Source: Rheum nobile (Eukaryota; Streptophyta; Magnoliopsida; Caryophyllales; Polygonaceae). From it: 64,000 nucleotides of DNA. The notes beneath the pieces are model-generated. The model saw only the letters and a list, made by a program, of their open reading frames with translations. It was not told where the DNA came from and did not search any database. Location of the stretch: NCBI GenBank assembly GCA_027886185.1, contig WOAB01000040.1, forward strand, positions 1,922,001 to 1,986,000. Direction: 5' to 3'. Positions 1-11,900 of this stretch are shown here, piece after piece. The translations under genes and the position numbers were made by a program. How positions within the stretch are numbered: position 1 is the stretch's first letter; each line of letters begins with the position of its first letter.

Positions 1-1178
1 TCGTCGATGTGGGATAGCAATATCTTCCGTAAACTCTTGACTTCCAATTGATTACTTTAATACCATCCAAATTCCACGCATACTGCTTTCTTGTTTATTT
101 AATCATTAAAAAATTATCATTTTGCATATATTGCAGAATTACTTTATGAATCTATAAGCTGTAGCTAGTTAATGAGATTTTGTTTTTACAATACATCATC
201 AATCTCAAGTTGAACAAATATTTTCTTGTAAGTAAATCCGATTTACTTTATGAATCTATAAGCTGTAGCTAGTTAATGAGTTATTGAGTTAAGTCTCTCT
301 TCTTTTAATCACACACTTGTGGTTGGATTAGGATGTCTAAATATTGCAAATTACTAGATCACACTTGCCTTTACAGCATTCCCTTCACCTATTTGTATGT
401 TTTTTTTAAAATTTCAGAACAAGATTTTTGTTAGGAATACAAATCCATGATTATAACTAAAATCCAACCATAAGACCATTTTTGCTGCCCTGAGGAAGAG
501 AGTAATTTTTCCCAAGACGTTTTGTTAATAATTTTGTACCTTAATTATTTTAGCCTAGCATTTGAACTAATGATTCAAATGATGTTATTCAAGTAAATTA
601 CACACTTGATAAACTTAGTTGAATAGTTATACGACCACACGGGATCTCATATAATATATTCTTCTTAGTCAGTCGTTAGACTAACCTATCATTTTTTCTT
701 TCATGGTGTCATTCGTCTCAGACGGATGACACCATGAGAGAAAAAAGTTATTTTAAATATATGTCAATCTAGAGGTAATGAAATGGAGAAGAAGAGCTAC
801 AGTTGAATTTTAGTTTGGAATTACCTTTCAAAGTTATTTTAAATATATGTCAATTTTCCTAATTAATGTAATAAAAATAAGTATATATTAGATAACTTAA
901 TCATTTAATAAGGATTTTTGTAAGTCTCTGCTATAAATTAATTTTGACTTGTGAACTTATTTTCTCAATTTACGAGAAGACTTTTAATAAAGATTGTGTA
1001 TTTATTTAAAAAGTCTTCCGCTACTATTCCTTTTATTACAAATGTATTTATATTTTCGCATAAATTGTTCTGATTAAGCTTTTGGTGATTTTGGATATTA
1101 AAGTCTTAGATCACTGAAGTGTGTCATTCCACACATTATCGTGGGTGTTACACTAGACTCTTACTTAAGTGTCATTTT
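1..1178. other. AT-rich intergenic sequence, no gene seen
   Basis: No convincing coding region is visible. A 38-bp direct repeat lies near 141-178 and 245-282, and a second short direct repeat (containing AAATATATGTCAAT) lies near 745-770 and 832-857, so this is probably old transposon debris. A strong hairpin at 692-746 is listed separately. The small open frames do not resemble any family. Confidence 0.6.
692..746. repeat. 27-bp-arm inverted repeat (hairpin)
   Basis: Two 27-base arms (692-718 and 720-746) around a single loop base are near-perfect reverse complements. The core is TCATGGTGTCATTCGTCT and the outer part is a T/A run. It could be a foldback MITE remnant or the end of a larger element. 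No target duplication was recognised. Confidence 0.6.
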
Positions 1179-1707
1179 TGTTGGTTTCGAAAGCGCAAAT
1201 TCGACTCAATTAGGAGTGTTGACGATTTTGCCCGGCAATACAATGGCATCTGAAATAGTGTCAAACACAAAATTCTGCCACTTCAAACGCCAGCAAATTA
1301 AAGTAACGCAATCAAATACAATTATCAACCTAGTAATTGAACGTGTGAAAAACTCTCGTTAAGGAGAGGAGAAAAAACTCAACACCGACCAACCAAGTCA
1401 ACCAACCCCACTGTTTTGGGCGGATTTCGTATCGCGGCATTGTCGCTTTGATTGTGAAGTATATAGAGCCAAAGATTACACGATTGGGGACAAAAGTAAG
1501 CTTTTAGTTAGAGTTGTATTATATTGATTGGTAGTTGGATGATGATGTGATTTACAAGAGTTGGATACCCTACTTATATGGGCTCATGGATAATCCTAGT
1601 AGAGATAGAAGTACCATAAACACAAGATATTCTATCTACTTAGAGCATAAGTAAGATCAAATAGATAAGGTAATAATATTTTCTTATATAAGATATATGA
1701 TCTTATA

Positions 1708-2333
1708 TGTTGGGCCTGGAAGCACAAATTCGAGGCCAACTAGGAGAATGACAATTCCTTTGACAATCAAATGACACCCAAAAACATCAGCAAACGTAGA
1801 ATCTCAAGATAACCAATCGTAGACAAACTCAAGCAACAGAATAATCACAATAATCAACACATGAATTTAACGTGGAAAAACCCTCAATCACGAGAGGGAA
1901 TAAACACACAACCGGCCAACCAAGTCAATCAATCCACTAATCAACAAATGGGTACAAGTGTTTAGCAATACAAGTCTCACACACCGGAGACAAACATGAA
2001 GATCTCAAACACCCCTCTAAATACAATCCGGTCTAGAAAGGATTCATCTCCAACTAACTAAACCACTTGCTCAAATCGAGAGATCCAAGGCCATAGAAGT
2101 AAGGCTAACTTCTTTCTCCGCCTTTCTCCTTCTCTCCTCCAAGCCCCCTCCTCTTTTCTTTTCTTTTTCCTTTGGTTGGCTGCCTACACAAGAAGCTCAA
2201 ATGCTTCTTTGTCTTTTCTGTTTCTCAGTGGAGAGTGGAGACACACAAAAAGCACACATCCCACTTTTGTTTCTCCTCTTGCCAAATAATCTAGCAGGAC
2301 TTGGGCTGGACATTTGGGCCCAAAAGCCCAACA
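1708..2333 (-). repeat. 3' LTR of the Tnt1-like element
   Basis: This 626-bp LTR runs from TGTTGGGCCT to GCCCAACA. It lacks a stretch of about 55 bp, near 2,065, that is present in the partner LTR at 4,072-4,753. Otherwise the two are clearly alike. Confidence 0.85.
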
Positions 2334-2399
2334 ATCTCCCCCTCCAGCCCAAGGGGAAGACGTCTTCATCTTGGTTTCACCCACATCTGAGTCTCGTCC

Positions 2400-3941
2400 C
2401 GCCATCGTCGCGCGGAACTAATGCTCGCCAAATATCATCATCACCACCACCCTCTAGCTACACCCTCCTCTGTAACTCTCTTGTACACTAAGATAGGATA
2501 TTCAGTGGATTCATAATCCTCTCTCTCTGACCTCCTGGCAATTTCTGCAGTCTGTGTTGGCTCCCCCTACTATGATCCCTCATCAGTCTCAGCACCTGAC
2601 GAACACTCCTCTGACATGGGTTTCTCATCAACACCATCCTCTAAAGTAAACTCCACACTTGTGTCATCCTCTTCTGACGCTTCAAAAGATACGTCTAATC
2701 TTGTCTGCTTATCTACTTCACAGATAACCTATCATCACTAGTGCTCAAGGTCACACCGACAAAAGAATTAAGAGACTTATTTGTCTGAACCTGCAGTCTC
2801 ATCTCACTCAAGCATATTGACTGCCTACGCATCCAATCAAGTGAAGTATCATCTTGAACTCCACTCAAGCCTTACTTGATATCCCACATCTGAGTCGGAT
2901 ACAAGGTGTCTTTCAAACTACACCTTTGACGAGTTTCCACTTCTTATCACCAAAGAAGTTCTTGTATCCCTCCTAATCCAAAACATTTAGAGAAATCATA
3001 TTCATCCACAGATCCGGTATATGGCGCACATTCTTCTATGTCACCATGCAACCAATGTTTGTCTTCACACAAACATCACCCATACCAACAACCTTTGCAT
3101 GACTAGCGTTCCTCATCTTCATCGTACAAAAGACTCATGCTCTGTACGTGGTGAACGCCTCATTCCTTGATATACAACAACCCACTCTACATAAGTTTCT
3201 GGCTTACAACTCTGAGCCTCAATGCAAGAGAGAACAACAAATCCATCCTCATCACCATGCACAGTAGCAGTGGTGTTTTCATCATCTTCCTTTTGATTTT
3301 ATCCTTCCAATGTTTACAGTTCCTCTTGATATGCCCTTCCTTGCCATAATACTAGCAAGCAAAGCTCCCCATGGTCTGTGATCTACCTCTTGATATGCTC
3401 CTCGAATCTGTCACCAAAGCATGTGATGTATTTATGCCCATATCCTTCCTCCTAGTCTCCTCATTATAGAGACTATCTTTCACTGTAGATATAGACACAA
3501 CACCACTCGGAGCAGAATTGTTGATCGATACTACTAGAGTCTCCCAACTGTTATACAAAGAACTTAAGAGTAATAAAGCTTGCAACTCATCATCAAGGAC
3601 TAACTTCATGGTGTTCAACTAATTCCCTAACTCTTGAAACTCAATCAGATGCTTTGCAATAGGCTTTCCATCTTTGTACTTGAGATTCACTAGCTTTCTA
3701 ATCATAAAAGCTTTACTCTAGGTTGACTTCCTCTCATACATATCTTCCATTTTTTCCATAACACATGTGCATTCGTCTCGTTTCTAATATGGTGATAAAC
3801 ACTATTATCCACCCACTGTCTAATGGTTCCAATAGTCTTTATGCTCAGCTTCTTCCAGTCACTCTCATATGTCTCAGTCAGCTTTCCTGATCCTAACTCA
3901 ATCGGATCATACAAGTCCTTGCAGTACAACAAATCTTCCAT
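2400..3941 (-). pseudogene. Tnt1-like gag/protease remnant
   Basis: On the minus strand 3,941-3,702 encodes the start of a copia gag (UBN2 family: MEDLLYCKDLYDPIE..., then GTIRQWVDNSV), and 3,618-3,352 continues with the gag motif DDELQALLLLSSLYNSWETL. A zinc knuckle follows at 3,316-3,357, but its second residue is a stop codon and its second cysteine is changed to tyrosine (Y-Y-G-K-E-G-H...C). Further on, the frame near 3,120-2,900 resembles the Tnt1 protease region (GMGDVCVKTNIGC..., VRHIPDLWMNMISL) with in-frame stops. The rest of pol is deleted, leaving only a short tail up to the polypurine tract. Confidence 0.8.
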
Positions 3942-4071
3942 TTATGACTTCCGAATCGAATAATTAGAAGTCGTCAACTTGATCATTGTACTCATAAAGT
4001 CTTCAACTTTCATTGTCATCTCCACTCCTAATGCCCACAATTTCAATACAACCAAAATCTTTGATACCACT

Positions 4072-4753
4072 TGTTGGGTCCGGAAGTGCAAATTTGAGGC
4101 CGACTAGGAGTAATGACAATTCCTTTAACAATCAAATGACATCCAGAAATAGTAACAAACACACATTCTCAGGATAACCAATCGCAAACAAACTCAAGCA
4201 ACAGAATAATCACAATAATCAACACGAGAATTTAACGTGGAAAAACCCTCAATCACAAGAGGAAAAAAACTCACAACCGGCCAACTAAGCCAATCAATCC
4301 ACTAATCAACAAATCGGTACAAGTGTTTAGCAATACAAGTATCACACACTGGAGACAAACATGAAAATCTCAAACATCCTTCTAAATACAACCCGATCTA
4401 TGAAGGATTTATCTCCAGCTAACTAAACCACTTGCTCATAAGACAAGGGATTCCAAGAGGGAAAAACTTACCAAATCCACCTATGGTAACGAGCAATCCG
4501 GAATCGAGAGATCCAAGGCCAAAGAAGCAAGGCTAACTTCTTTCTCCACCTTTCTCTTTCTCTCCTCCAAGCTCCCTCCTCTCTTTTCTTTTTCCTTTGG
4601 TTGGCTGCCCACACAAGAAGCTCAAATGCTTCTCTGTCTTTCTTGTTACTCGTCGGAGGCACACAAAAAACACACATACCCCACTTTTGTTTCTCCTCTT
4701 GCCAAATAACCTATCAAGACTTGGGCTAGACCTTTGGGCCCAAAAGCCCAACA
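4072..4753 (-). repeat. 5' LTR of the Tnt1-like element
   Basis: This 682-bp LTR runs from TGTTGGGTCC to GCCCAACA. It directly abuts the primer-binding site at 4,059-4,069 and carries the segment missing from the other LTR. Substitutions relative to its partner suggest a moderately old insertion. Confidence 0.85.
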
Positions 4754-5539
4754 TTATATCCCTTAATGTGGAATATTTCCTTAAGCAAGAGCTTGACGGG
4801 TCCCATATCTACTTCCAGGCAAGACAACTTTAATTATGGAAACACGATCTTTTCTGGACGCGTTACTCGAGAGCTCCTCATCACTGACTATCATCTCCAT
4901 CATGTCCCTTACGATGTCGAGTTGTGGTAACGTCTCATGGCGATCTATGTAGACGGGATCCAAGGGCCCTAACACCCACTAATGAACACATGTGTACAAG
5001 TGTTTTAATAATAACAAGTCTCACAAAATGGAGACAAACTTGGATATATCAACACCCCTCTAAATACATTCAATTTAGAAAGGATTTATCTCCATATAGC
5101 TAAACTACTTTGTTAGGAATAAAGTACATCTCACAATAAAAATAACAAGATATCAAAGCCTAGTATATAAGGTTAGTGGGTTACTCCGTCTATTTCCAAT
5201 TGGTTTAGATGAAACCCTACTGGATTTATGTGTTGGACTTATATGCGCATGTGTGCTCATAAGTGTGTGACCCCTAGTCTATCGGCCCACAAACTTTAAT
5301 ATGGTATTAGAGCGGATTCGGTCTTGAATCCGCTTTCCTAGGTTGTTTGGATTGGGCGTAGTGAGATGCTACCCGCGTGTTGTTGGACTACCTATAAAGA
5401 GATTAAGATGTTAGACCCATTGTCCAACTGTCAATTGGCTCAAACAGTTGCACTTGCGGAGGCATGATGGAATATAAAGTTCATCTCACATTGGAAGTGA
5501 AATGATATCAAATCCTAATATATAAGGTTGGTGTACTAC

Positions 5540-6587
5540 TGATGTGACTACGTTGCATCATGTTCAAAGAGCTCGTTCAACCAAGGAGAACGTCCGTTCA
5601 AAGAGCTCGTTCAACCAAAGAGAACGTCCGTTCAAAGAGCTCGTTCAACCAAAGAGGACGTCCGTTCAAAGAGCTCGTTCAACCAAAGAGGACGTTCCAA
5701 AGAGAACATCAGTTCGAAGAGCTCGTTCAATCAGACAGAGAACGTTCCAAAGAGCGCGTTCAACGACACCGCGCAACGATGATAGTCTTGCATTGTCCAT
5801 GGGCCCAATTTTGATCCATTCGTGCAAACTGGCCCAAATTTGGTGGGGATCCTCATAGCTACGTTATTTTATGTATTCCAGAATATGAGATCATTTGGAT
5901 GTCTACAATTAATGTTATTAAGCTCAGAAGTTTATGGGTTGGAGTTATCTTATCTAGGCTAGTTGAAAGGTTGTTTTTGTAGCCTATTTAAAAGGCCTCC
6001 AAGGCATATTGTAAGCACGTCTATCTTGAATGAAAAACTAGTTATGAAGTTTAGTTTATTCAGAAATTCGTCTTGATCGTGAGTAATATCGATCAAATCT
6101 TTTATCTTTAACCTAGGGTGAGTCATATCCCTTTGTGAGAGATCAAACCGATCTTGTTTCAAGAGTGAGTCATATCTCTTGAATCTCGATCTCTCCTAAA
6201 CTTGAGTGGTCAGTCATATCCACAAGAGTGTTAGGTGCTTATCCCTCTACCAATCCATCTCATCCATCCTCAAGTCCATCACCATTACGAGCCATCCCAA
6301 ACTCCACTTGCACCATTGCAGATTTCCTTCCCGGAACTTTCGACAGCCTCTCAGTAGAATCGGCGTATCTTTTTACTCCCTACCCAGAAAATTCTACAAT
6401 TTTGAGGACATCATCTAGACTTCTCAATCTTTCTATGGGCTTTGGAATCATCCAATTCCGAGTTCGGACCAAGGAGAACGAGCCAGTTGAAGTAAGGCCT
6501 ATTTTCTGGGCTTTGGGTTGACGATTGCTTGAAGACCTTTCGAGCCTTTCCTTGCACCGAAGCATTATCGATCCTTGATTTTTATCA
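5540..6587 (+). repeat. 5' LTR of the short-interior element
   Basis: This 1,048-bp LTR runs from TGATGTGACTACG to TTTTTATCA. Its first 230 bp contain a tandem array built on TTCAAAGAGCTCGTTCAACC, and a later part repeats short GAGTCATATC motifs. It differs from the 3' copy by only scattered single bases. Confidence 0.85.
5559..5770 (+). repeat. Tandem repeats inside the 5' LTR
   Basis: Units of roughly 31-34 bp with the core TTCAAAGAGCTCGTTCAACC are repeated about six times, ending in degenerate copies. The same array sits in the 3' LTR at about 6,701-6,912. Open frames reading through it give only repeated Arg/Ser/Thr-rich peptides. Confidence 0.85.
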
Positions 6588-6681
6588 TTTGGTATCAGAG
6601 TCATGCGGCGAAGTGTGCTCTAAAGCGTTTTCGTGAAGTGCACTTGGATTCGAGGACTAATCCTTTTTAAGGAGGGGAGGA

Positions 6682-7728
6682 GGATGTGACTACGTTGCAT
6701 CATGTTCAAAGAGCTCGTTCAACCAAGGAGAACGTCCGTTCAAAGAGCTCGTTCAACCAAAGAGAATGTCCATTCAAAGAGCTCGTTCAACCAAAGAGGA
6801 CGTCCGTTCAAAGAGCTCGTTCAACCAAAGAGGACGTTCCAAAGAGAACATCAGTTCAAAGAGCTCGTTCAATCAGATAGAGAATGTTCCAAAGAGCGCG
6901 TTAAACGACACCGCGCAACGATGATAGTCTTGCATTGTCCATGGGCCCAATTTTGATCCATTCGTGCAAACTGGCCCAAATTTGGTGGAGATCCTCATAG
7001 CTACGTTATTTTATGTATTCCAGAATATGAGCTCATTTGGATGTCTACAATTAATGTTATTAAGCTCAGAAGTTTATGGGTTGGAGTTATCTTATCTAGG
7101 CTAGTTGAAAGGTTGTTTTTGTAGCCTATTTAAGAGGCCTCCAAGGCATATTATAAGCACGTCTATCTTGAATGAAAAACCAGTTATGGATTTTAGTTTA
7201 TTCAGAAATTCGTCTTGATCGTGAGTAATATCGATCAAACCTTTGATCTTTAACCTAGGGTGAGTCATATCCCTTTGTGAGAGATCAAACCGATCTTGTT
7301 TCAAGAGTGAGTCATATCTCTTGAATCTCGATCTCTCCTAAACTTGAGTGGTGAGTCATATCCACAAGAGTGTTAGGTGCTTATCCCTCTACCAATCCAT
7401 CTCATCCATCCTCAAGTCCATCACCATTACGAGCCATCCCAAACTCCACTTGCACCATTGCAGATTTCCTTCCCGGAACTTTCGACAGCCTCTCAGTAGA
7501 ACCGGCGTATCTTTTTATTCCCTACCTATAAAGTTCTACAATTTTGAGGACATCATCTAGACTTCTCTATCTTTCTCTGGGCTTTGGAATCATCCAATTC
7601 CGAGTTCGGAGCAAGGAGAACCAGCCAGTTGAAGTAAGGCCTGTTTTCTGGGCTTTGGGTTGACGATTGCTTGAAGACCTTTCGAGCCTTTCCTTGCACC
7701 GAAGCATTATCGATCCTTGATTTTATCA
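6682..7728 (+). repeat. 3' LTR of the short-interior element
   Basis: This 1,047-bp LTR starts directly after the polypurine tract and ends TTTTATCA at the target duplication ACTAC. Its first base is G where the 5' LTR has T. Confidence 0.85.
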
Positions 7729-10351
7729 ACTACTCTTTCAATTGTTGATTGGTTTTACAATGAAACTCCACTAGACTTATATGTTGGATTTATATGATGC
7801 ATGTGCGCTTGTACGTGCACGATCTCCAGTCAATTAAGTCACGGGCTTTAATATAAATCTCTTCTAATTAGGAATTCCAAAAGAGACGAACTGATCAACT
7901 TCTTTTTCGATAATGAACAATCCAAAAACAAAAAATTATCTAAAACAGAAAAAACCCAGTTTTTCTTTCACCTTGCTCTTTCCCTCTCTTCCAAACTCTC
8001 TCTTCTCTTTTCTCCTTTTGGCTTTTTTTATTAGGAAAGGAATTATGGGGGTTCCTCTATCTAGAGGTAGGCCGCCCTAGAGCATCCTTGCGGATGAGAT
8101 CGCAAAGATTTGGATTGGCTGTACAATTAGGTAAATTTGATATGTGGTAAAGTTTAGCTATAAAGTCCGTCACAGTATTAATTTCCCGAAAGATGTTGGA
8201 AATGCGACAGGAAGTGAAATGTCACAAGTCGAGTAGAATGTCTGAAATGATGAGCTCAATTTCCCACGGGCAGTCCCATTTGCCGTTTAAGGAATTAACA
8301 AGGCAAAGAGTATCGCCTTCGATCTCAATATCAGAGATCCCTAGCTGGATTGCCTCTCGAATGCCATAGCGCATCGAGATTGCTTCCGCTAGTATCGGGG
8401 AGATGATCCCCAGAGCACCATTGGCCATAGTAATTGGTTTGCCTTCATGGTCCCGGATTATGTAGCCATAGGTTGATGGTCCTTGTGTATATTTTGAGGC
8501 ATCGGAGTTTAGTTTGTAGACATTGACGGGTGGTTTGACCCATTTAATGTTCTTTCGTTTCCTTCTGGTAGTATGTCTTTTGTTTTTTAATTTTTTGTAA
8601 TATTTGTTTCCATTTTGGCCTTTCTCCAGTTGTGTTGTTGTTTGATGAATTATGTAAGATTTGGTATAATATTCTTATTTTGGTCTTCAAATGTTTTTAG
8701 ATTTATTTGGTACCACAAGCTCCACCAGCATATCGGGAGGGTTTCCATTACTTTCATACTAGTTTTTTTTAGGATTTCGTTCAGTAGTTGGGTTGGGTTT
8801 TTATTTTCTGTGTCCATGTTGCTGATTAGATGTTCAGTGTGTTGGTCAACACTTCGTAAAATGTTTTTGGTGTGTGGGCATTTGAGTAGAAAGTGTGTTA
8901 AGTTCTCCACTGTACAATTGCATAAGATGCAATCTAGTGGGATAGGCACATGCCTTTCGTATAGTTTTTCTTTTTTTGGTATCCCATTTTTGCTAACTTT
9001 CCAGATGAAGTGTTTTACTTTGGGTGGGATATCAAGCTGCCAAATCCATTTTACATTTGATTCCAAAAGTCCTTTTTTTCATAAAGCATATCTATTGCAC
9101 TTTTAGTAGAGAACCAACCATTCTGACTATGTTTCCAGTACAGTCTTATCTTCAAAACCGTTATTTGGTAGCGTTTTATTCGTGATAGTAGTGATTATGT
9201 CTTGGTCAAAGTGTTTTCCAATTTTTCTCTTTTCCAGGTTCTATTCTGGTTTATATACTGGTCTACTGTTTATGAATTGTTAATGAGGTTTGTGTCTTTC
9301 GCTAGGTAGGCTAGCTTCCCTATTGGGATCCATGTATCATGCCAGAAATTAATAGATTTTCCGTTTCCTACTTCCCATTGGAGTCCAGTTTTAAATTTTG
9401 AGAGAAGTTTGGTTAGATTACTCAATTGTCATGAGTAGTTTGTATTCTTTTTCCTTTCGTATTCTAAAATTGGTTTTGTTTTTAGGTATTTTTCCTGGAT
9501 GATTTTAACCCATATATGGGTTCGGCGAGTATTTTCCATAGTAGTTTCATTTAAAGTGCTTTATTCATATCTTCACTCTTCCTAATTCCTAGTCCCCCAT
9601 TGTTAGTGGGTTTGCAAATTTGATTCCATCCTATGAGGGGTTTATGTGTGTTTTCCTTGTTCCAAAAAAAACATCGTATAATTGTGTCGAGTTGTTTGTT
9701 GGTGCTGGCGGGTAGCATAAAATTTTGCATAATATAGCTTGGTTGGGCCGACAATGTTGCTTTGATAAAGACTTTATTTCCTTCTTGTGATAGTGAATTA
9801 GCCTTCATTTGGTCAGTTATTTCGTTGTTTTGTCAATAATAGATTGAAATGTGAAATTAGTTACCCTTTCATTAATAATGGGGCACCCAAGATATTTATC
9901 AAGGTCGTTGGTGGGAATTACATTGAAAATTTGTTGGATTTGTGATATGGTCGATTGGTTTGTGTTTTTTGTAACTTGAAACGTCGACTTGTGGAAATTT
10001 ACGAGTTGCCCTGATACTTCACAGTAATCATCAATAAATTTCTTTATTTTGGTGCAGGCTGTTTGTTTGTAGATGAGAATATGATAATGTCATCAGCAAA
10101 GGCAAGGAATGGAATTTTTGTTCCTTGTCTGTTAATTTTAAAACCTAAAGGTTGGTTTGCATCTGACGCTTCTTTTTTGTAGTTATCGTGATAGGATTTC
10201 AGCTCCTAGGATAAATAAAAAGGGGGAGAAGGGGTCTCCTTGTCTCAGTCCACTCTTGGGGAAGAATGGTTCTGTGGGACCATTGTTTACCAAGACCGAA
10301 AAAAGATACGGTACATTCCTTTATCCAGTTTGTAAATTTGGTGCAGAATCC

Positions 10352-11765
10352 TGATAACATCCATTTTGTCCATGTTTTAGGAGTCTAGTTGCATATTAGT
10401 TTAGATCATTTGCATGCATATTTTATATCTTTTATTGTTAAATTTGCATTATTTTGTATTCGGACTCTACGTTCGTATTTTTATTGTTCCAGGTATTTTA
10501 GGTACAATTTGGAGAAATGATGTGCAATATTTGGTGGACCGTGCTGATGGCTTTGTTGGGCCGTTGCTGCACGTGAAATGTGGGCCCGTATGAGAAGCCC
10601 GTTTAAATTCTTCCAATGAAGTGGTCCACGTGACTTAAGAGAAATTTGGGCCTAATGATACTGGAATTCACGTGGGCAAGAGAAGAGGAGGGGGCCCAAT
10701 ATTTGTTTGGAAGGAGGGAGTAGTTACGCAGCTTTAGAGGGGTCGGAGATGAGTTTTAGGTTGGAATTTGAGTAGTTTTAGTTGGAGTTTAGTTTTGTTT
10801 TTAGTTGAACACGGCCGCAATACAGGGGAATGAAATTCAAGAGGGAGTTTGAACCCTAGCTTGATTCGAAGATTCGTATTATCGTTCTAGTATTTGTCAA
10901 TTTGGATTATTTTGTTATTGAGATTTAATTTTATCTCCAGTGTTTATTGCATAATCCATATATGTTGATGACTAGTTTAAATCTATTGATGTCTTCGATC
11001 ATGCTTTGATAAATTCCTAGTTCTAAGGTTATGGTGATCCAATCGATGTGTATGTGAATAAAGTTATTATCTTTGCCTGAATTGAAATAGTATTTGATTC
11101 GTTCCTAGATGCTTTATGCCCATAGTAGCTTAGGCGAATTGGAACTTATTAGGGTTTGAGACCGAGAGGTGAAAACACTAGTAAGTAATCAGGTAGAGTT
11201 TGAGACCGAGAGGTGATAATTTCTACTAGATCCCTAGGAATCGAACCTGAGTGTTATTTGTGCGAGAGCAACTTAATTACTCTTGAGGATACTAAGTCGT
11301 CATAGATGTTCTAGGTTTGAGTTGATTTAGCGGAGCGCGAGAGCGGATGTTATCTCAATTTATCTCTAGACTCTAAGTGCGTTAATGGGTTTGAATGAGA
11401 TTAGCTCTGCGCGAGAGCGATTGTTAGTTTAGTTCAGACACGTCTATCATCGTCCGAGAGGAGTTAGTGGATTACCTTAGATGATTTACCTTCAATTACT
11501 TGGATTAGATTCAGGTAGAGTTTGATTTTATTTACTGAAGAATTGTTGCGGTGATCCTTAATCTTAGACACATTTATCCCATATATTTTATCCCTTTTAT
11601 TTGCTTCTTAGTTTTAGCTTAATTATAGATTTCTATCATATTCCGTATTTTCTGGCCTAGTACACTGGTAGCATTTCAATTAATATTACATTGGTCTATG
11701 TGGGATCGACACTTGAAAAGCTACAATTGACCCCATACGCTTGTCGGTAGGTTTTAGCCACATCA
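10352..11765 (+). repeat. 5' LTR of the Athila-like element
   Basis: This 1,414-bp LTR starts TGATAACATC and ends GCCACATCA, just before the primer-binding site. A GAGACCGAGAGGTGA motif occurs twice inside it. Confidence 0.9.
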
Positions 11766-11771
11766 AGTTTT

Positions 11772-11789
11772 TGGCGCCGTTGTCGGGGA
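11772..11789 (+). other. Primer-binding site (tRNA-Asp type)
   Basis: TGGCGCCGTTGTCGGGGA lies six bases after the 5' LTR. It is the priming site typical of Athila/Tat Ty3/gypsy elements, with one T where C is usual. Confidence 0.8.
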
Positions 11790-11900
11790 CCAATTTGTTA
11801 ATATTAGTTGTTATCTCTATTGGTGAGTCTAGGTCATTATTTTTGCTTTGATTTTTTCCCCTTTTCTTAATTTCAGGCTATTTTAGAAAGAGTCAAATAA

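Larger units (their letters stand above)
1708..4753 (-). mobile_element. Non-autonomous Tnt1-like (Ty1/copia) retrotransposon
   Basis: Two LTRs beginning TGTTGGG and ending CCCAACA enclose about 1.7 kb and are flanked by the 5-bp duplication TTATA (1,703-1,707 and 4,754-4,758). On the minus strand the primer-binding site TGGTATCAAAG (4,059-4,069; initiator-Met tRNA type) follows the right-hand LTR, and the polypurine tract GGAGGGGGAGA (2,335-2,345) precedes the left-hand LTR, so the element reads right to left. The interior keeps only gag, a zinc knuckle, part of the protease region and a short tail. Integrase, reverse transcriptase and RNase H are missing, so it could only move in trans. Confidence 0.88.
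1412..4974. mobile_element. Solo LTR (about 0.5 kb) interrupted by a Tnt1-like element
   Basis: The sequence begins TGTTTTGGGC and ends GGGCCCTAACA (TG...CA) and is flanked by the 5-bp duplication CCCAC (1,407-1,411 and 4,975-4,979). Removing the nested element (1,708-4,753 plus one target copy) leaves about 510 bp with no coding capacity, as expected for a solo LTR made by recombination between two LTRs. Its family was not recognised. Confidence 0.75.
5540..7728 (+). mobile_element. LTR retrotransposon derivative with a 94-bp interior
   Basis: Two nearly identical LTRs (5,540-6,587 and 6,682-7,728) flank only 94 bp and are bordered by the 5-bp duplication ACTAC (5,535-5,539 and 7,729-7,733). 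The interior holds the primer-binding site TGGTATCAGAG (6,590-6,600), a remnant reading like the end of a Ty3 polyprotein gene (TTGGATTCGAGGAC..., near 6,650), and the polypurine tract GGAGGGGAGGA (6,671-6,681). All genes are gone. That last motif pair is typical of Tekay-like Ty3/gypsy elements, so that parentage is inferred. It looks competent as a substrate if proteins were supplied in trans. Confidence 0.85.
5111..7853 (+). mobile_element. TRIM-like element (about 0.55 kb), interrupted in its 3' LTR
   Basis: Two related segments, 5,111-5,301 (TGTTAGGAATAAAGTACATC...) and 5,465-5,539 plus 7,734-7,853 (TGATGGAATATAAAGTTCATC...), share ATCTCACA, ATATAAGGTT and a common end near CTTTAATA, and look like short LTRs of about 190 bp. 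The first is followed at 5,302-5,313 by TGGTATTAGAGC, an initiator-Met-tRNA-type primer-binding site. The interior (about 5,302-5,464) has no coding capacity. LTR size, interior size and PBS match terminal-repeat retrotransposons in miniature. I could not find a clean target duplication. Confidence 0.7.

Noticed and set aside
5559..5770. Possible CRISPR-like regular repeats
   Set aside because: Units are contiguous without unique spacers and lie in a plant LTR.
5544..5858. Open frames encoding repeated RARSTKENV-type peptides (also at 6,686-6,956)
   Set aside because: They are translations of a tandem repeat inside an LTR; both LTR copies contain them and no protein family matches.
8615..9106. 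163-codon plus-strand frame
   Set aside because: It is antisense to the LINE zinc-finger region, which is clearly coding-derived on the minus strand.
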